A DNA stretch of 64,000 nt. It comes from Hemibagrus wyckioides. Its lineage: Eukaryota > Chordata > Actinopteri > Siluriformes > Bagridae. The notes under the pieces were generated by a model that was not told where the DNA came from, made no database searches, and was given only the letters and a program-made list of their open reading frames with translations. The stretch's first letter is position 1, and every line of letters begins with the position of its first letter. The translations under genes were made by a program, and so were the position numbers. Shown one piece after another: positions 20,913 to 33,780 of the stretch. Where the stretch lies: positions 14,240,928 through 14,304,927 of the forward strand of contig NC_080711.1 of assembly GCF_019097595.1 (NCBI RefSeq). Direction: 5' to 3'.

Positions 20913-23338
20913 TTCGATAAAATGCTGGATAAAATGTATAGATATATGTGTGTGTGTGTGTGTATTTTTCTGACGCATTTTGTCCTCCGTAGCAATTCAG
21001 CCGAAGTAACGGCTCGGCTCCAGCAAACAGCCTAAAGGATCTGCTGCAGAGCAAAATTGACGACCTGGAGCGCCAGGTGCTGGCCCGCGTTAACGCCGTG
21101 GAGGAAGAAGGCAGACCGGCCGCGCGCAACGAGAGCGCGCAGCGCGGGCAAGTCGAGGCTACGCTTACATCTCTGCACCAGCGCCTCAGCGACCTGGAGA
21201 AAGGTGAACGCGCGCATCTGTTTTCGGGAATCGGGTTATTACTTAAGCCAGATTGTATGTTCATCTGTAGGATCGATGCCGCTCCCCCCACACTTATGGG
21301 TGCCTCATAAGCAAACGATACTCTGATATAAGAAACCAGTGGAACGTCGCTGAGTCGGGAATGTCGCAGGAGATGTCAGTGATGAGGTGGAGGAGGGAGA
21401 GAAGGAGGAGGAGAAGCAGGAGGAGGGGTGTGATGAGGAGCTGCATTGCTTTGCATATCTGAGTCCACCTTTATACTTCAGTGGAGGGTTCACTGATGTA
21501 GAAATCAAATTTTTAGTTCATGACTATACCTACAGGGGAAATAAAAGTTTAATAAAGGTTTTTTAACCCACAGGTCAAAAGGAATCCAGACCGCTGGACA
21601 AATTTCAGTTGACGTTTCCCCTGAGGACCAATTACATGTATGCTAAAGTGAAAAAGAGCCTGCCAGAGATGTATGCCTTCACCGTGTGTATGTGGATTAA
21701 ATCTAATGCGTCGCCTGGAGTGGGAACGCCATTCTCATATGCAGTCCCTGGTCAGGCCAATGAGTTAGTTCTTATTGAGTGGGGAAACAATCCAATGGAG
21801 ATCCTTGTTAATGACAAGGTACACCGTTGTCTTAGATTGCTATGATATATTTTTCTTGCAAAGGTTATGCATGATTTTTTTTTATGTTTATTTAAGAACT
21901 TAGAGAAGAAGATAATTATGGTAATTTTTACACTTCTGGTGTATGCATTTACTATTAAATACATTTTGTATTCAAATAACTGATTTAATATATCTAAAAA
22001 AAACACAGTTATATTATCAGATACATACATATAAAGGATAATAAGAACTGAAATAAAAAAAAAACGTTAAGGAATCATGTCACAGATTTGTACGACAAAT
22101 ATAAGAAGCACATGTTCCCTTACTGTGCCCTTATTAAAATATATTCTATATAGTAATTTGATTATATGTTTTAAGATTCATATGAGTAAAGAGCTTTCCT
22201 TTGGTATAGGTTGCAAAGCTGCCTTTTCTCATTAATGATGGAAAATGGCATCACATCTGTGTTACGTGGACAACACGTGACGGAGTGTGGGATGCTTTCC
22301 AAGATGGCGTGTTGAGAGGAAGCGGAGAAAATCTGGCACCATATCATCCAATTAAACCCCAAGGCATGCTTATATTAGGACAAGAACAGGTAGGAGAATT
22401 ATTTTTAACCTTTTTGCATTAAGGGAAGATTTGAGCTTGTGAGTGTTTTTTAGTAGTAGCAGTAGCATCAGATGTCTTAAATCAAATGCAAACATTTTTG
22501 CATTGTTTTTGCATTATGCATTTTTTTTGTTTAAAAAAACTGAAAGAATTGTTCATTGGTCAAGTATTAAAATAATAAATAAATAATAAATAAAAACAGG
22601 AAATTTGATTAAAATTAGAATCATTTTGACACCATTAACCAATTAGAGATAATGGTTATGGGGATAATAAAATGATACTTCTCTGTCCAGTCATCTTTAA
22701 AGATTCTGTTTTTTCATCACCTTAAAAACATGTCATCAGTTCAGACCAAAGAAGGTAAATAACATGAAAAGTATACAGAATCCCTTTCCATTCTGACCCA
22801 ATATGTGCCCTAATAATAGCCCTGCAACTAATCTCTGGATTGATGAGCTGCTTTCATTGGTTTATGCTTAGAAAACTACAGTCACTGAACTACAATCAGT
22901 TTTTTTTGTATATAATGTATCGAGTCTGTGATAAAATATTTTAGATTTACTTTTCTGGTTCCACATCTAGACTGTGATCCACAATTTGTAAACTTTAATT
23001 ACAAAATAGCATTTATTTAAGTGAGCTTTTATAAGGAATCAACAATATTCCTTACTACTTTAATAATGATTAAAATAAATAAATAAATGTTTAGACATTC
23101 TAATGTTTTTTTACAGGATACACTTGGCGGTGGGTTTGATGCTACTCAGGCATTTGTGGGCGACATGGCAAATTTTAACATCTGGGACCGAAAACTGACT
23201 GTGGCAGAGATTTATAATCTGGCAACATGCAGCAGCAAAGCACAAGTGGGTAATGTCTTCTCCTGGCTGGAGACCAGCATTGAGATCTATGGTGGAGTAT
23301 CCAAATGGACCTTTGAAGCTTGCCGCCAGTTGAACTGA
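19987..23338 (+). CDS. nptx1: Neuronal pentraxin 1 (five coding exons)
   Basis: Coding exons are 19987-20418, 20993-21203, 21574-21818, 22210-22389 and 23117-23338 (stop included). All introns are GT-AG (574, 370, 391 and 727 bp), with junction phases 0, 1, 0 and 0. The product is 429 aa; human NPTX1 is about 432. Residues 1-24 look like a signal peptide cleaved before QDFGPT. Residues 55-93 and about 124-214 have coiled-coil character, with C34, C44 and C92 available for multimer disulfides. N-glycosylation sequons are N150-GS and N190-ES. The pentraxin domain starts near residue 225 and carries the signature H311-x-C-x-T-W-x-T, a C253-C313 pair, and the calcium-site residues E355, Q356, D357, D364 and Q367. 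The family is secreted at synapses and clusters AMPA-type glutamate receptors. NPTX1 rather than NPTX2 is favoured by QDFGPTxFICTSVP, MYAKVKKSLPEMYAF and the C-terminal EACRQLN. The ATG at 19987 was chosen because the open frame upstream begins only at a GTG and lacks a signal peptide. Nothing is broken. Confidence 0.97.
20871..20963. repeat. Intron 1 microsatellites
   Basis: (TC)n at about 20871-20904 and (TG)n at 20946-20963, both inside intron 1 of nptx1. The TG run lies about 30 bases before the exon 2 acceptor at 20991-20992. Confidence 0.9.
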
Positions 23339-24400
23339 ACTATATGGGAATTATAAAGCTAACAAGAAATCCTGTTCATCATCATATATAATTTAAAAAC
23401 CATGGAGATGACCATGGCAACAAAACAAATATCATCTGGAATTTTTTTTTTTGTTATTATTTGAGAATTCTTGTGAACCTTCGAGAAGTTTTTTTGTGTC
23501 TGTGAAAAGAAATACTTACCCCACATCTGTTTTGGATTTTGAAACCGGAGAGAAACTTGAAACGGTTCGTATTCGAAATTTCTAACCTGACAACCCCGCA
23601 TTATTACCCACAATTTTTCCTGATCTTCTGGCCATGTGATGATTTATTGAACAGTTAGCCTACTTGACACTTATTGGCAAAGGCGTCTGATTCGAATGAT
23701 ATGATTTATCATTAGTCTACAAAGCCAGGTAGATTTGCATTAAATTTGTGATGTCACATTACCTACTTTTTCATACAAGAATAGCACTGGCATTTTTCAC
23801 TGTGAACAGTAAAGGGGATCTAAAGTAAAAAAAAAGAAGAAAGAATGTAAAATCAAGAACAAAAGTGAAATAACATTTTTTTCCTTGTGAGTTTTCTTTT
23901 CATGTCGTGTGTGTGTGTGTGTGTGTGTGTGCATGTACGTGAAAAGCCTTGGAGTTGCCAACATTTTACAAACCTGTGTGCCTTTGGGCTGTTAAAAAAT
24001 CTTAAAGGTCATTCTTTAATATTTGCATTATTTAATATTTGCAAGTACTTGTACATGTGTGTTTATTTCCTTGTGTAATTATTGATTCTGAAAGCTATAT
24101 TGATTATTGTCATAACACTACATTTAGCAGTCATTGCACATTTGAAGCAATTTGTCTAAAAGCACATGACCCATTGTGTGTTTGACAGGTGTTTCTATTT
24201 TGTAAGGAATGTTCTTTACAGGAAAACAGCATGATAGTCTTAAATACTTCAGCAGCATCAACAATCAAATCTGCTTTTCCTATTCTCTTTTTGGGTTCAG
24301 ATTTTATACTGTATTGTTCTATGCTAAAAGCATGGCAGCACTAAAATATGAAAAAAAAAAAAGATCTAATGTTTGTAATAAAATTGTGATACCTAAATCA
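23339..24400 (+). other. nptx1: nptx1 3'UTR
   Basis: AT-rich sequence from the stop codon to a canonical AATAAA at 24377-24382, which gives a 3'UTR of about 1.05 kb with cleavage expected near 24395-24410. It includes a (GT)n tract at 23907-23931. Mammalian NPTX1 has a longer 3'UTR, so use of a more distal signal is possible. Confidence 0.6.
24377..24382 (+). terminator. nptx1: nptx1 polyadenylation signal
   Basis: A canonical AATAAA, followed about 25-35 bases later by T/G-rich sequence (TTGTAGTTTATTT). I judged it the best AATAAA within 1.1 kb downstream of the stop codon. Confidence 0.6.
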
Positions 24401-24654
24401 GCTGAATTGTAGTTTATTTACGACTCCTTGGTGTCTGCTTTGTAATACACTAGAAGGTATTCTTTCAAATATCCAAAAGTACTTTTACGGTCAGTGGTGA
24501 AAACACACTCACTGAACACATCCTCATCAGGTTCCTGAGTCTACATTGGATACAGAATAACTCACTGAAATCATTATCAGAAAGTTAAAGACTGGAAATA
24601 CATCGCTTTGTTTGATAAATCTGGATTTCTGTAATATACACTTAGGTAGAGTGA

Positions 24655-24860
24655 GAATTTGGTGTCTACTCCCTGAATCCATGAACCCATTTTGCCTTCT
24701 GTCAACAGTTCAGACTGCTTAAATGGAGGTTAAATGGTGTGGAGAATGTTTTTCTGGCAAACACAGGACCTCTTATTACCAGTCCAATAGTTTCAATGCC
24801 ACAGCCTCAACATCTGATTATTGTTGCTGACTACATACGTCTCTTTAAGGCCACAACTTA
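24655..24860 (+). mobile_element. Decayed Tc1-like element (family A), catalytic-region fragment
   Basis: On the plus strand the order of blocks AGAATTTGGTGTC, CAACAGTTCAGACTG, GGACCTCTTATTACCAGTCC, AATGCCACAGCCT and TATTGTTGCTGACTAC follows the coding region between the first and second catalytic Asp of family A. Frames are broken. Confidence 0.55.
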
Positions 24861-27800
24861 CATTTTATAATAACTGATAATTTTAGAATGGAAAAGCATC
24901 AGCGTAAGAAAGCACAAATCAGTTCAGTTTGTGTAATTAATTCAGATGTCATTTGTTGCAAAACACATACAATGGATCACTGGAAAAATGAAAGGGTTTT
25001 TAACATGAAGTGTGCCATTATGTTGGCTAGTGCACTCTCTACTCACCCTAGGGAAGTTGATAAGATTTGCCAGGTCCCCATGCTACTTACCAGAAAAGCA
25101 TTAAAACAGGCCACTCCAACTTTCAATCACATAATACTTTTCAAGAGGGACATTCCAGGAGGTATTTACTCACTCTGAATCAGGAAAGGACACTAGAGAG
25201 AGACTGATTATGCCCTTAATTTTCACACACTTGCAAATGGATGGCAGGAGACAGCATTAAAAATGGTTTTCTGCCTCACAGTAAACAGTACTGCAAATAG
25301 AGAGAGCATGTCATGATGATGCCCTTTATGCATGATGATGCCATATAGCATACCATCCAAACCCGTCTCATCCAAGCCCCAAAGGAACAGCCAAATGTTT
25401 TGCCATGTATCAATGTACTAATCATCACCAAGAGCCCACTGAATGAGCTCATACTAGCCTGATTATAGAAGAAAAGGAGTGCTGCAAACAATGCAGACTA
25501 AGTCTATACTGTGTAAATAAAGAACAAGTCAGAGCCATCCACACCCTAAGGCTGGAAAACCATCAGCAGTCACAGTTAAGAAAAGGCATAGCTCCTATGA
25601 GAGAGAATAAAAGAATTTAACTGTTATATTACTTATCAGGCTCATAGGTCAGGCGTTGCTGGAAACTTTATGGATAACAGGGTAAAAGATCACTCAATGC
25701 GCAATCTCCGAACATATACACAAAAGTCATCTTCACATAAAGATGAAGATCTTCAATCCAATGGAAGGTGAGCTCACAGCTTGTAATCCTTACTGTTTTT
25801 AGAATACTCTCTTTTTACCTTCTCACTCTTCCCTATATACACCACAAAGTATTCAGTCTCCAGAACTGTATCTAGACCTAGCCATTGTTTTCAAGACAAA
25901 GCTGTTGAACATCCAACACACTGCCCCTGGATTGAGCCATTGATCTTTTTTCATACTACTTAAGAAGCCATGAGTGCCCACTCTACACACCTGTAGAGTA
26001 CATTCTAGAAGCCCTAGATCAAGACTATATTACACCACACACATTCTTTTTTAACCAATTAGAAAGAAGGGTAATGACTTCATTACTCGACTCCATGTGG
26101 TGGAGAAACATAATACGCTACCCGGTGGACCCGAAGGGCTATGGCCTGGATACTGATAGTCTGTGTACTGATATCTGCCTGTGACCTTGACCTTGTACAC
26201 CATTAACCTTTGGATATAATGCAGATGTTAGGATATTATATACTGTATATGGATGGATGACCTGCATAAAACTTCATTAACGTTTTCTTTATTTCATCAA
26301 ACTTAGGAGGACTCAAAAGCTCAGTTGAGTTGGCTTGCTGATGGAGATGAGTTATATTGTTTCAAAGATCAGCTAAACACACCATGCTTAAAACATTCAG
26401 GGCTTTAAACATCATAATCAGAACTTTGTAGACAATGTGGAACACAGTTTAAGTGATGCAGTAGTCCATCCCATCTAGCCTGCAGAAAAGAATATAATAG
26501 TTCCACAGCATCATGTAAGCATCTTTATTATTTTGGCTTTAGAAATATTACTTACATGAGACTTAAATATTACAACCTCAGTGGCAACATAAAGATCCAT
26601 GAATCTACATTTTTATAACAAAAAAACAAACAAACAAAAAATGCCCGGACAGATACAACACTTTGTAAAATGAAACATTGCCTTTGTGTTTATTCAGAAT
26701 TGGGGGATTCTATCCATTTCACATATCTGTGCCTGAACTGAAGTGAAAACCAATATTGTGTTTTCAGTGCTGTATATAAAATGTGCAAGCACACATGAAC
26801 ACACACAAACACACTTTGCATCCAAAGCAGATTTGTTGCAGACAGTAACTCAAGGTAGATGTGTACTCAGGGACTGGGATCCTGTGGGCAAAAAGAGTTG
26901 CTGGAGCTGGTGATTTTTGTTCTCATGAGGACAGCACTGGTGAAGCTTGTCTGCAGGGATGAATAGGATATGGTCAGAATTTCTTTCAGTGTGCATGAGA
27001 GTAGGATGAAATAAAGTCCCACACACATTTCTACCTCAAGGTAAACAACTAAAATAATCATTAACTGGCCATGGGAATCTGCATAGCTGCGTGTGTAGCC
27101 CCTGATTCTAATACTAAATTGAGTAGTCTGGAGAAACTACAGAAGAATATTTGAGAAGAGATCCAAGGTGAAGCAATCCTGATGTAACAACATCATTCCT
27201 TTACTTCTTGGACCACACCCATAACCATACTATATCCCATTTCACAGGTTATTCCTGAAAGTACTTTGACTAAAAAACATAGTAAATCAATTTACAGCTC
27301 AATAATCTCCATCTACTCTTTAGTGGTGTCAACAGACCTAGCACTTATCTTTAGCCATCATTATCTGGACTCTTCAATCAATACTATCCATCAGTCAATC
27401 TTCTATACATAGCCTAAATCCATTATAGGATTTCCAAACAGGTTTCATGTGAGATTGGGTTTCCCCATTTCGTGGTGAGAGCATTTCTCCCCCTACCAAT
27501 AATACAGCCAGATCATTTGCTGGGGGTGTTCTCCAGAAATAGAAACTTTCCTGTTTGCACCATTTTTCAGTGCACTGATCTGAGTACAAATCATTATTCA
27601 TTGTATGTGATGTGTCTAAACCCTCATGCTAAATATGCATGATATAAGAAAATCAGGCCTAAGTTGTCCACAGGGGAAGATTCCGGAGAAACCCCATAGG
27701 ACTGTCCTGTCTTGCTGCAAATTCTGCCATTTCACGAAATTGTAAATGGTCCATATCAACACTGAACACTGATACAGATAAACTGAAAAATGGACAAAAA

Positions 27801-28605
27801 GTGTCCTGGTGGACCAGAGAGGGAAAGGGCACAAAGAATGCAAAGGAGAGCAAAATAACAGGCATTTTTAAAGCACACACATAGCTAACATTATCTAATT
27901 AGGCTGCACTAACCACAATATCACTATCCAGCACCTGGCTGCATAATTAACATTATTAGGCTTAATAGCTGAACATATTTTTGTTACATTATATAGTCAT
28001 TAGATACATGGATCTTTTTCAAGATTGCCTCTAAGAAACCTAAGCATAAAAATGAAGCTCTTTCATAAGCAGTAAACACTGTCAAGTCCCCATTTGGCAT
28101 AGGTGTCAGAACATACAGGGACACAGGTTACAGAGGCAGGCTGTGTGGTCACAGGTGCAGACGGCTTTTTCTTTATTACAACAGATCCAAAAACGCTAAG
28201 GCAAAGACAGGACAAAATAGGCTGTGGTCTAAAAGTGGCAAAAAGCAGGACTATAAGGTCTAGACTAAGACGAGGTCAAGAAAAGGGAATGAAATAGAGC
28301 ACTGTAGCATTGCGGGCTGCTGCTCATGCTGCGCAGCTTGGCTTGCAGTGCATTGGGGAGATTTGTGACAACAGGACAACTGAGCTAGCAGCTACATTAT
28401 AATAAAAACAAGAAAATTGATAGTTAGTCATTAGTTAGAATTGGATTGCAGACAGAAAGAAAAAAGAATTTTAAGGAAAACAATTTTAATTGTCACAACA
28501 ATCTCAATATTTCACTATGAAAATAGTGATCCAGCTCAAAGGAAATGCTAAGATTTGAGGTATTATGTTACTTACTAGTATTCCATGTACAACTTTTGTT
28601 ATTAA
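24861..28605. other. Intergenic DNA downstream of nptx1
   Basis: No gene was recognised. Sequence from about 24990 to 26200 is less AT-rich and may derive from an old retroelement, but no domain could be read. The frames at 24888-25178, 26867-27061 and 27395-27880 have no family resemblance. Confidence 0.35.
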
Positions 28606-28920
28606 GAGTTATTTGAGTTACTGTAGCTGTGTTGCAGCTCTCCGCAGCCTGTCCATTAACTTTTGACCTTTCTCATCAACAAGGTCACAAAGGTCACATC
28701 CACTCACAAAACTGCCTTGATGTATCTAGTTTCTAGTGTTTTTTCCTGCACCATTCTGTGTAAACTAGAAATTCCAAGAGATCAGCAGTTCCAGCCACAC
28801 TAGAGTCATAAATCACTGTGATCACATTCTACACCTTTTATCCATACAGCTGATTCAAACATTAACTGAAGCTCTTGATTTTGATCCATGATGCCTCATG
28901 ATATATCTGATTGGATCAAT
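28606..28920 (-). mobile_element. Decayed Tc1-like element (family A), 5' half
   Basis: In reverse orientation the block order is TTATTTGAGTTACTGTAGCTG, CTCATCAACAAGGTC, ATTCTGTGTAAACT, CCAAGAGATCAGCAGTT, CACTGTGATCACATTC and AACATTAACTGAAGCTCTTGA. This matches the N-terminal coding and 5' non-coding part of family A. No open frame remains. Confidence 0.65.
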
Positions 28921-28949
28921 TTATTATTTTTTTTGAAAGGTTTCAAAAT

Positions 28950-29160
28950 TTGTTGTGGGGTGACCTGGGTAAGTGTGACACATCTTGTTCAGGGTCATGG
29001 TGGATCTGGAGCCTATCCCAGAAACATTAGGCACAAGGCAGGGACATACCCTGAGTAGGATGAGAATCCGCCCTGCACACACATTTACATGCAAATTCAT
29101 AGCTAAGGGCAATTCACCATAATCAGTCAACCTACTGCTATATTTTTTGGGAAGAATCCT
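28950..29160 (-). repeat. SINE-1-like fragment
   Basis: Reverse-orientation 3' half of the tRNA-SINE: CAGGGTCATGGTGGATCTGG, AGCCTATCCCAG, CACACACATTTACATGCAAA and AGGGCAATTCACCAT. The pol III promoter end is missing. Confidence 0.65.
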
Positions 29161-29172
29161 ACAATCTAGTTT

Positions 29173-29174
<2 letters not shown>

Positions 29175-29247
<73 letters not shown>

Positions 29248-29254
29248 TAGATAG
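29175..29254. repeat. (GATA)n microsatellite
   Basis: About twenty GATA units, with one imperfect unit near the right end. Confidence 0.97.
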
Positions 29255-30085
29255 AAATTTAAAGGTATTAGAGATAAGGTAATGTGCAAAAATTAGAATT
29301 TAAAGGTACAAGAGATAATAAATACTGGAACTGTGGGACTAATGAAGAAGCTCTTTTCTTATTCAGGGGACAGGCTGCAGTTTTGCTAGACACATCACTA
29401 ACTAATTAAAAAAAAAAACGAAAAAATAAAAGCCATGTTATTGAAAGATACTGCTAGGAAGCTGAAAATCTCATTGAAAATATAGGCTATAATGTGCGGA
29501 GCATGAATTATTTCAGAGCCAAAATTATGGCTTGTCAGATGAGTTTGATTTATTAACACCCAGCAATATCCATGTGGAAGAACTGTGGCATAGAGAAAAG
29601 CAAGACAAGACAAGAGAGGCTTAAATTCAAACCTCATTAGACTTAAATCTTGCAGCAAAGCAAATAATAATGAGGAGGTTTTGCAAAATTAAACAAAGTT
29701 AAGTAACTGTACGTCACTCATGTTTAGAACAAGTTAACAAACTATATATAGTAATGTTGGCAAGATACTACAGTATATCTCAGACTCTGCTGTCTAAAGC
29801 TGGCTGAAAAGCATCTCTGGCATTCAATTTGAGATAAATATTGATTAAATCTATTTAGAGCTGTCTTTGGCAGATATCAAAGGAATTCTGCTTTTAGATT
29901 TTTCACATATGAAGAGCTGGCACTATGAAGAGCTGGCTGCAGAATCATAAAATATACATACAGTAGGCTTTTCTTTGCCTTTTGCTGCTATTTTTATTTA
30001 TTTATTTTTATACATTTTCCTCTTTGTATTTAACTGTAATCTAATCAACACTGGCGTTCCTCTGTTGTCTTCAGTTGTCTTATTT
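29255..30085. other. Intergenic DNA
   Basis: Nothing recognised. Confidence 0.35.
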
Positions 30086-30232
30086 CATTCATTCATTCAT
30101 TCATTCATTCATTCTTCAGCTAACAACAAACTTCATCCTGGTCAAAAGCATGATAAATACGAAGCATATCCTGGGAATACTGGGCTGAGGCAGGTATACA
30201 TGCTGGATTTGCTGCCTAGGGGTAATTTAGTG
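30086..30232 (-). repeat. SINE-1-like fragment with (ATTC)n tail
   Basis: An (ATTC)n run at 30086-30114 is the reversed (GAAT)n tail of the SINE. It is followed by CATCCTGGTC, ATCCTGGGAATACTGGGCTG and CCTAGGGGTAATTTAG, the reversed 3' body. The promoter end is missing. Confidence 0.65.
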
Positions 30233-33200
30233 TAAATAATTCACTTACCTGCATGCTCCCTGCATTGTCTTTAATCAATACTGTGTATTGCCCTGTGACA
30301 TATTTTCCCATATTTCACCAAACCATGTCTCTTTCTTTATAAGCAGTTAGTCATTTTACTCTCCAGTGTAAGTCCACTAATAAAGGTTACTCCCAGTGTA
30401 GATTTCTCAGTGATGGTTTTTGACTGAACTTCTAGTCACCTTTTTACACTTCTCATAGTTTTCTTTTTCACTTCTTACCTTCTCACAGCCTTTCCTCTCT
30501 TTGCTCATTTCTTCATCTTTAGCTCACCTCTCTGCCTGGTTCACTTGCTTCTTCTCTTCTTCTCTCCTGAGAAGAAATCAGCCAGAATAATAAATTCTGG
30601 CTGATGGGGCATAATGAGTATGTGCTGAACGCTGGCTAGAGGCAGGTTGCATAACAAAGCTATGGAGTATAAACCTTGTATATCAGAAATTCAGAACACA
30701 TTCAAAAGCACACAAACACACTCCACTGAGTGCTACAGTGTTATGTAAAGCATCCAGTCCTGCACATACTGTGGTCATTCAACTAACAAGCCCTGGCAGC
30801 TCAAAATTCACCAGCACAGACTGCTTCAGCTTCAGAGCAGCTGTTTTAAAGCAGACACACACAATCCTCCAGCAGGTTCGTCTGTATTTTCAGACCTATG
30901 ATAAATGAAGTACTTGAGAACTAGAACTGTGTGTGAGGGAGACACCAAGGGCTGTTTATTTTTGCACCTACGCAAATGTAATTTACTGTTTAACACCAAT
31001 ATGTTACAATGCTGCCAAATTTATTTTCGCCATTCATGCTGGTCATAAACTAATGTGCTGTAATGTTATGAAAAGAGCTGTGAAAAAATGGTACAACATT
31101 TCAATTCATATAAGATATGTACATCCAGAGATAAAATGATATATCTCTGACATTAAGCATCACCTGGTTTGGAGAATGTTCATTATTTACATCACCCTGC
31201 TTCAGCACAAATAAGCTGCTTCAGTCAAATAATAACGAAATACAACAGACTTATTTCTGTGACAAATAAAAACAAACAACTTGGTTGTAGCTATGAAAGG
31301 CTTGGTCATAAGCTTTTATTTCAGCCAGCATTTAAATCCACATCAGATGTAAGATGCATAAAGACATGCACCCATTTGTCTTGCTGTGTTGTTTTTATAC
31401 ATACATAAACTGTATAGGAATCCAGCCACATTCAATCTATTAAAAATTACATTACTCTATTGAAATAGCTTTAATTTATGTTCACAACAGTCAGCAGGTC
31501 AGATGGTGTTAGATCAGCCTTCTCAGTCAAATTTGCACTGTACATTTCTCTCTAAATCACTGAAAGATACAGCAACTCTATAGATTCCTGTATTATATGC
31601 TGTAAAATATGTCATTATAAAAACATCACTGTGCTTCACTGTACACATTGGGTTCTTAAACACAACGAGACAAGCTGATTAGATTGGATATTGTAGCAAC
31701 ATGCCTAATTACACTTCATAAAAACGTTCATTTGAACCATATCCCATTTACATCCACGCTGCTCTGCAGTATGTGGCATCCTATGCCAATGGTCATGAAG
31801 ATACCAAAATTATACTACGCTTTGATCCTGAGCTTTGTTTTTATGCTTTTTCTGTGATCATAAGAATAGATACCCAGATGTTGAAGAGTGCGCAGTCAGT
31901 TTTTGACCACAATTCCTTGCGCCTTCTGTCACAACACCACATGTTTAGACTGCTTAATGAGCACAGTGGCACATATTCCTGTCTCTGTAGTGGCCCATAA
32001 AAAATGCATGATCGTTATAGATAAACAGCAGGCTATCCAAAATCCAAGCTGTGTGTGTGTGTGTTTGGGAAAGAGAGAGAGGGTTCACTGTAACCATTTG
32101 AACTTTGTACTTGAATGATCCATAAGTCTGAATGACCCATCGTGGCTAAAAACGACCAATAAAACCATGCAGTACGGGAAAAATATTACATCCACATGAA
32201 AAGGAAAGAACCCCACACACACATGGCTTATCTAATAGCAACACTGCAGTACCCATTAATAGCGTTATATAAGACAGTCATCAGAGCACATAGGAGGTTT
32301 AGCGGCAGGCATAAATTCCCCAAAAGTGTAACCATAAATCTTATTAGATGATCTTCTTTCTGTCTTTCCCCGGCTTAATAAAACGATCCGTCGGAAACTG
32401 CTGTTATGTGGGCATCACACTGGGCCCATTTAATCTATATTATAACCTTTAATATAAAGCAATTATTAAAAATAAACAATTTATAGATTATCTCTGTTGG
32501 ATGAAAACAAAGTAAAGAACTAAAGAAAGAAAGAAAGAAAAAATATTTCTGTTTAATGTAAGATGATTTTCTCAAAATAGCAGTTAAGGCTGCTTGAAAG
32601 TCTGTTGCAATTTTTCCCCAATCATCTGTCCAGGCTAATTAGATAGATTAATAAGTCAGATGAATACATTTTCTGCCTTCTGCTTGCTTTTACACCACTA
32701 ACACTTACATTTTCAGAAACACCAATCCTCAGCAGGGATATATACAGCTACTCTACATCACAAAACCCTTATTGTTCCATTCTTTTCCTCCACGGTCCTC
32801 TCTCGTGTTCCCATCTAACCTCTGTGCATGAGCATCAGTCTTGCTCTCAAATCTTCATGTCACCTGCATGAATAACTGATTTCATTCCAGTGGGGGAAAT
32901 TCTGCCTTTAGTCTGTGCCAGCATAAGAGCACTACCCAAATCAATCCAATCCAAACCAATCTAGTCCTTCAGCCATATGAGAATAGGAGTGAGACGGTCT
33001 CAGAAGAATTTCAAACACAAACATCAGACTGGCTGAGCTCTTTCTCTCCTTAAGCACCCTCATCTTCTTGTGTTGTACACTCATGTTGACTCACTCATCA
33101 CACCAGGGCTTCTGTTATTTCGTTATTTAAGACATTTGCAACAGCGGCTCTCTGTATGTGTAGATAAGTATGGCATGGAGAAGACACATATATTTAACAA

Positions 33201-33394
33201 AAATTTTAACTAGTTTTGTTACAAATAACTTCCTGTGTCATAACTGCCTTTTGGTAGACCTCACTGCTATCTCTGCATACGCTTAACTGCAGCCTCACCA
33301 GTCTTTATGCTACATTCACACTCACAGCAACAGTAAAAGTTGGCGCCTAGATGTGTGCGTGTAAAGAGACGTGACAAAAGACTGGGTGAAAAGT
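30233..33394. other. Intergenic DNA with repeat-free blocks
   Basis: No gene recognised. Small (GT)n at 32052-32065 and (AAAG)n at 32523-32540. The block 32295-32700, and especially 32300-32470, looks like a conserved non-coding element (see findings). Confidence 0.35.
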
Positions 33395-33780
33395 AAAAAA
33401 TGGATAATTCTGGAATGGCCAAATCAAAGCCCAGATCTAAATCCTATTGAGATCCTGTGGGGTGATTTGAAATCACACAGCTGAAAGAATTCTGCATTGA
33501 GGAGTGAGGGAAACTTTCTTCCAGTCGATGTCAGAAACTGGTAGACGGCTACAAGAAACATATAAGGTGTCCTAACTGTTTCGTTTTTGTTGATTTCTTT
33601 TGTTTAATAAGTGAAAACAAAGTGATATTTTGTTGTTTACTTGCAATTACATCAGTTTCATCTACAGGTACAAATGAAAACAAGATCAGAAATTGACATG
33701 TTGACATTTCTTAATAAAGAACTGAATATTCAATGGGGTGTCCTAATTTTTTCACATGACTGTACACTGCAGAATTTTAT
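33395..33780 (+). mobile_element. Decayed Tc1-like element (family C), 3' end
   Basis: The plus strand reads AATGGCCAAATCAAAGCCCA, GATCTAAATCCTATTGAGA and TCCTGTGGGGTGATTTGAA, the DNA form of the motif around the third catalytic Glu (SPDLNPIE...LW). A decayed C-terminal region and an AT-rich 3' non-coding region follow, ending near GGGGTGTCCTAATTTTTTCA and GACTGTAC. No frame survives. Confidence 0.65.

Noticed and set aside
20671..21291. 206-codon minus-strand open frame
   Set aside because: It is antisense to intron 1 and exon 2 of nptx1, contains translated microsatellite (Arg-Glu runs) and matches no family.
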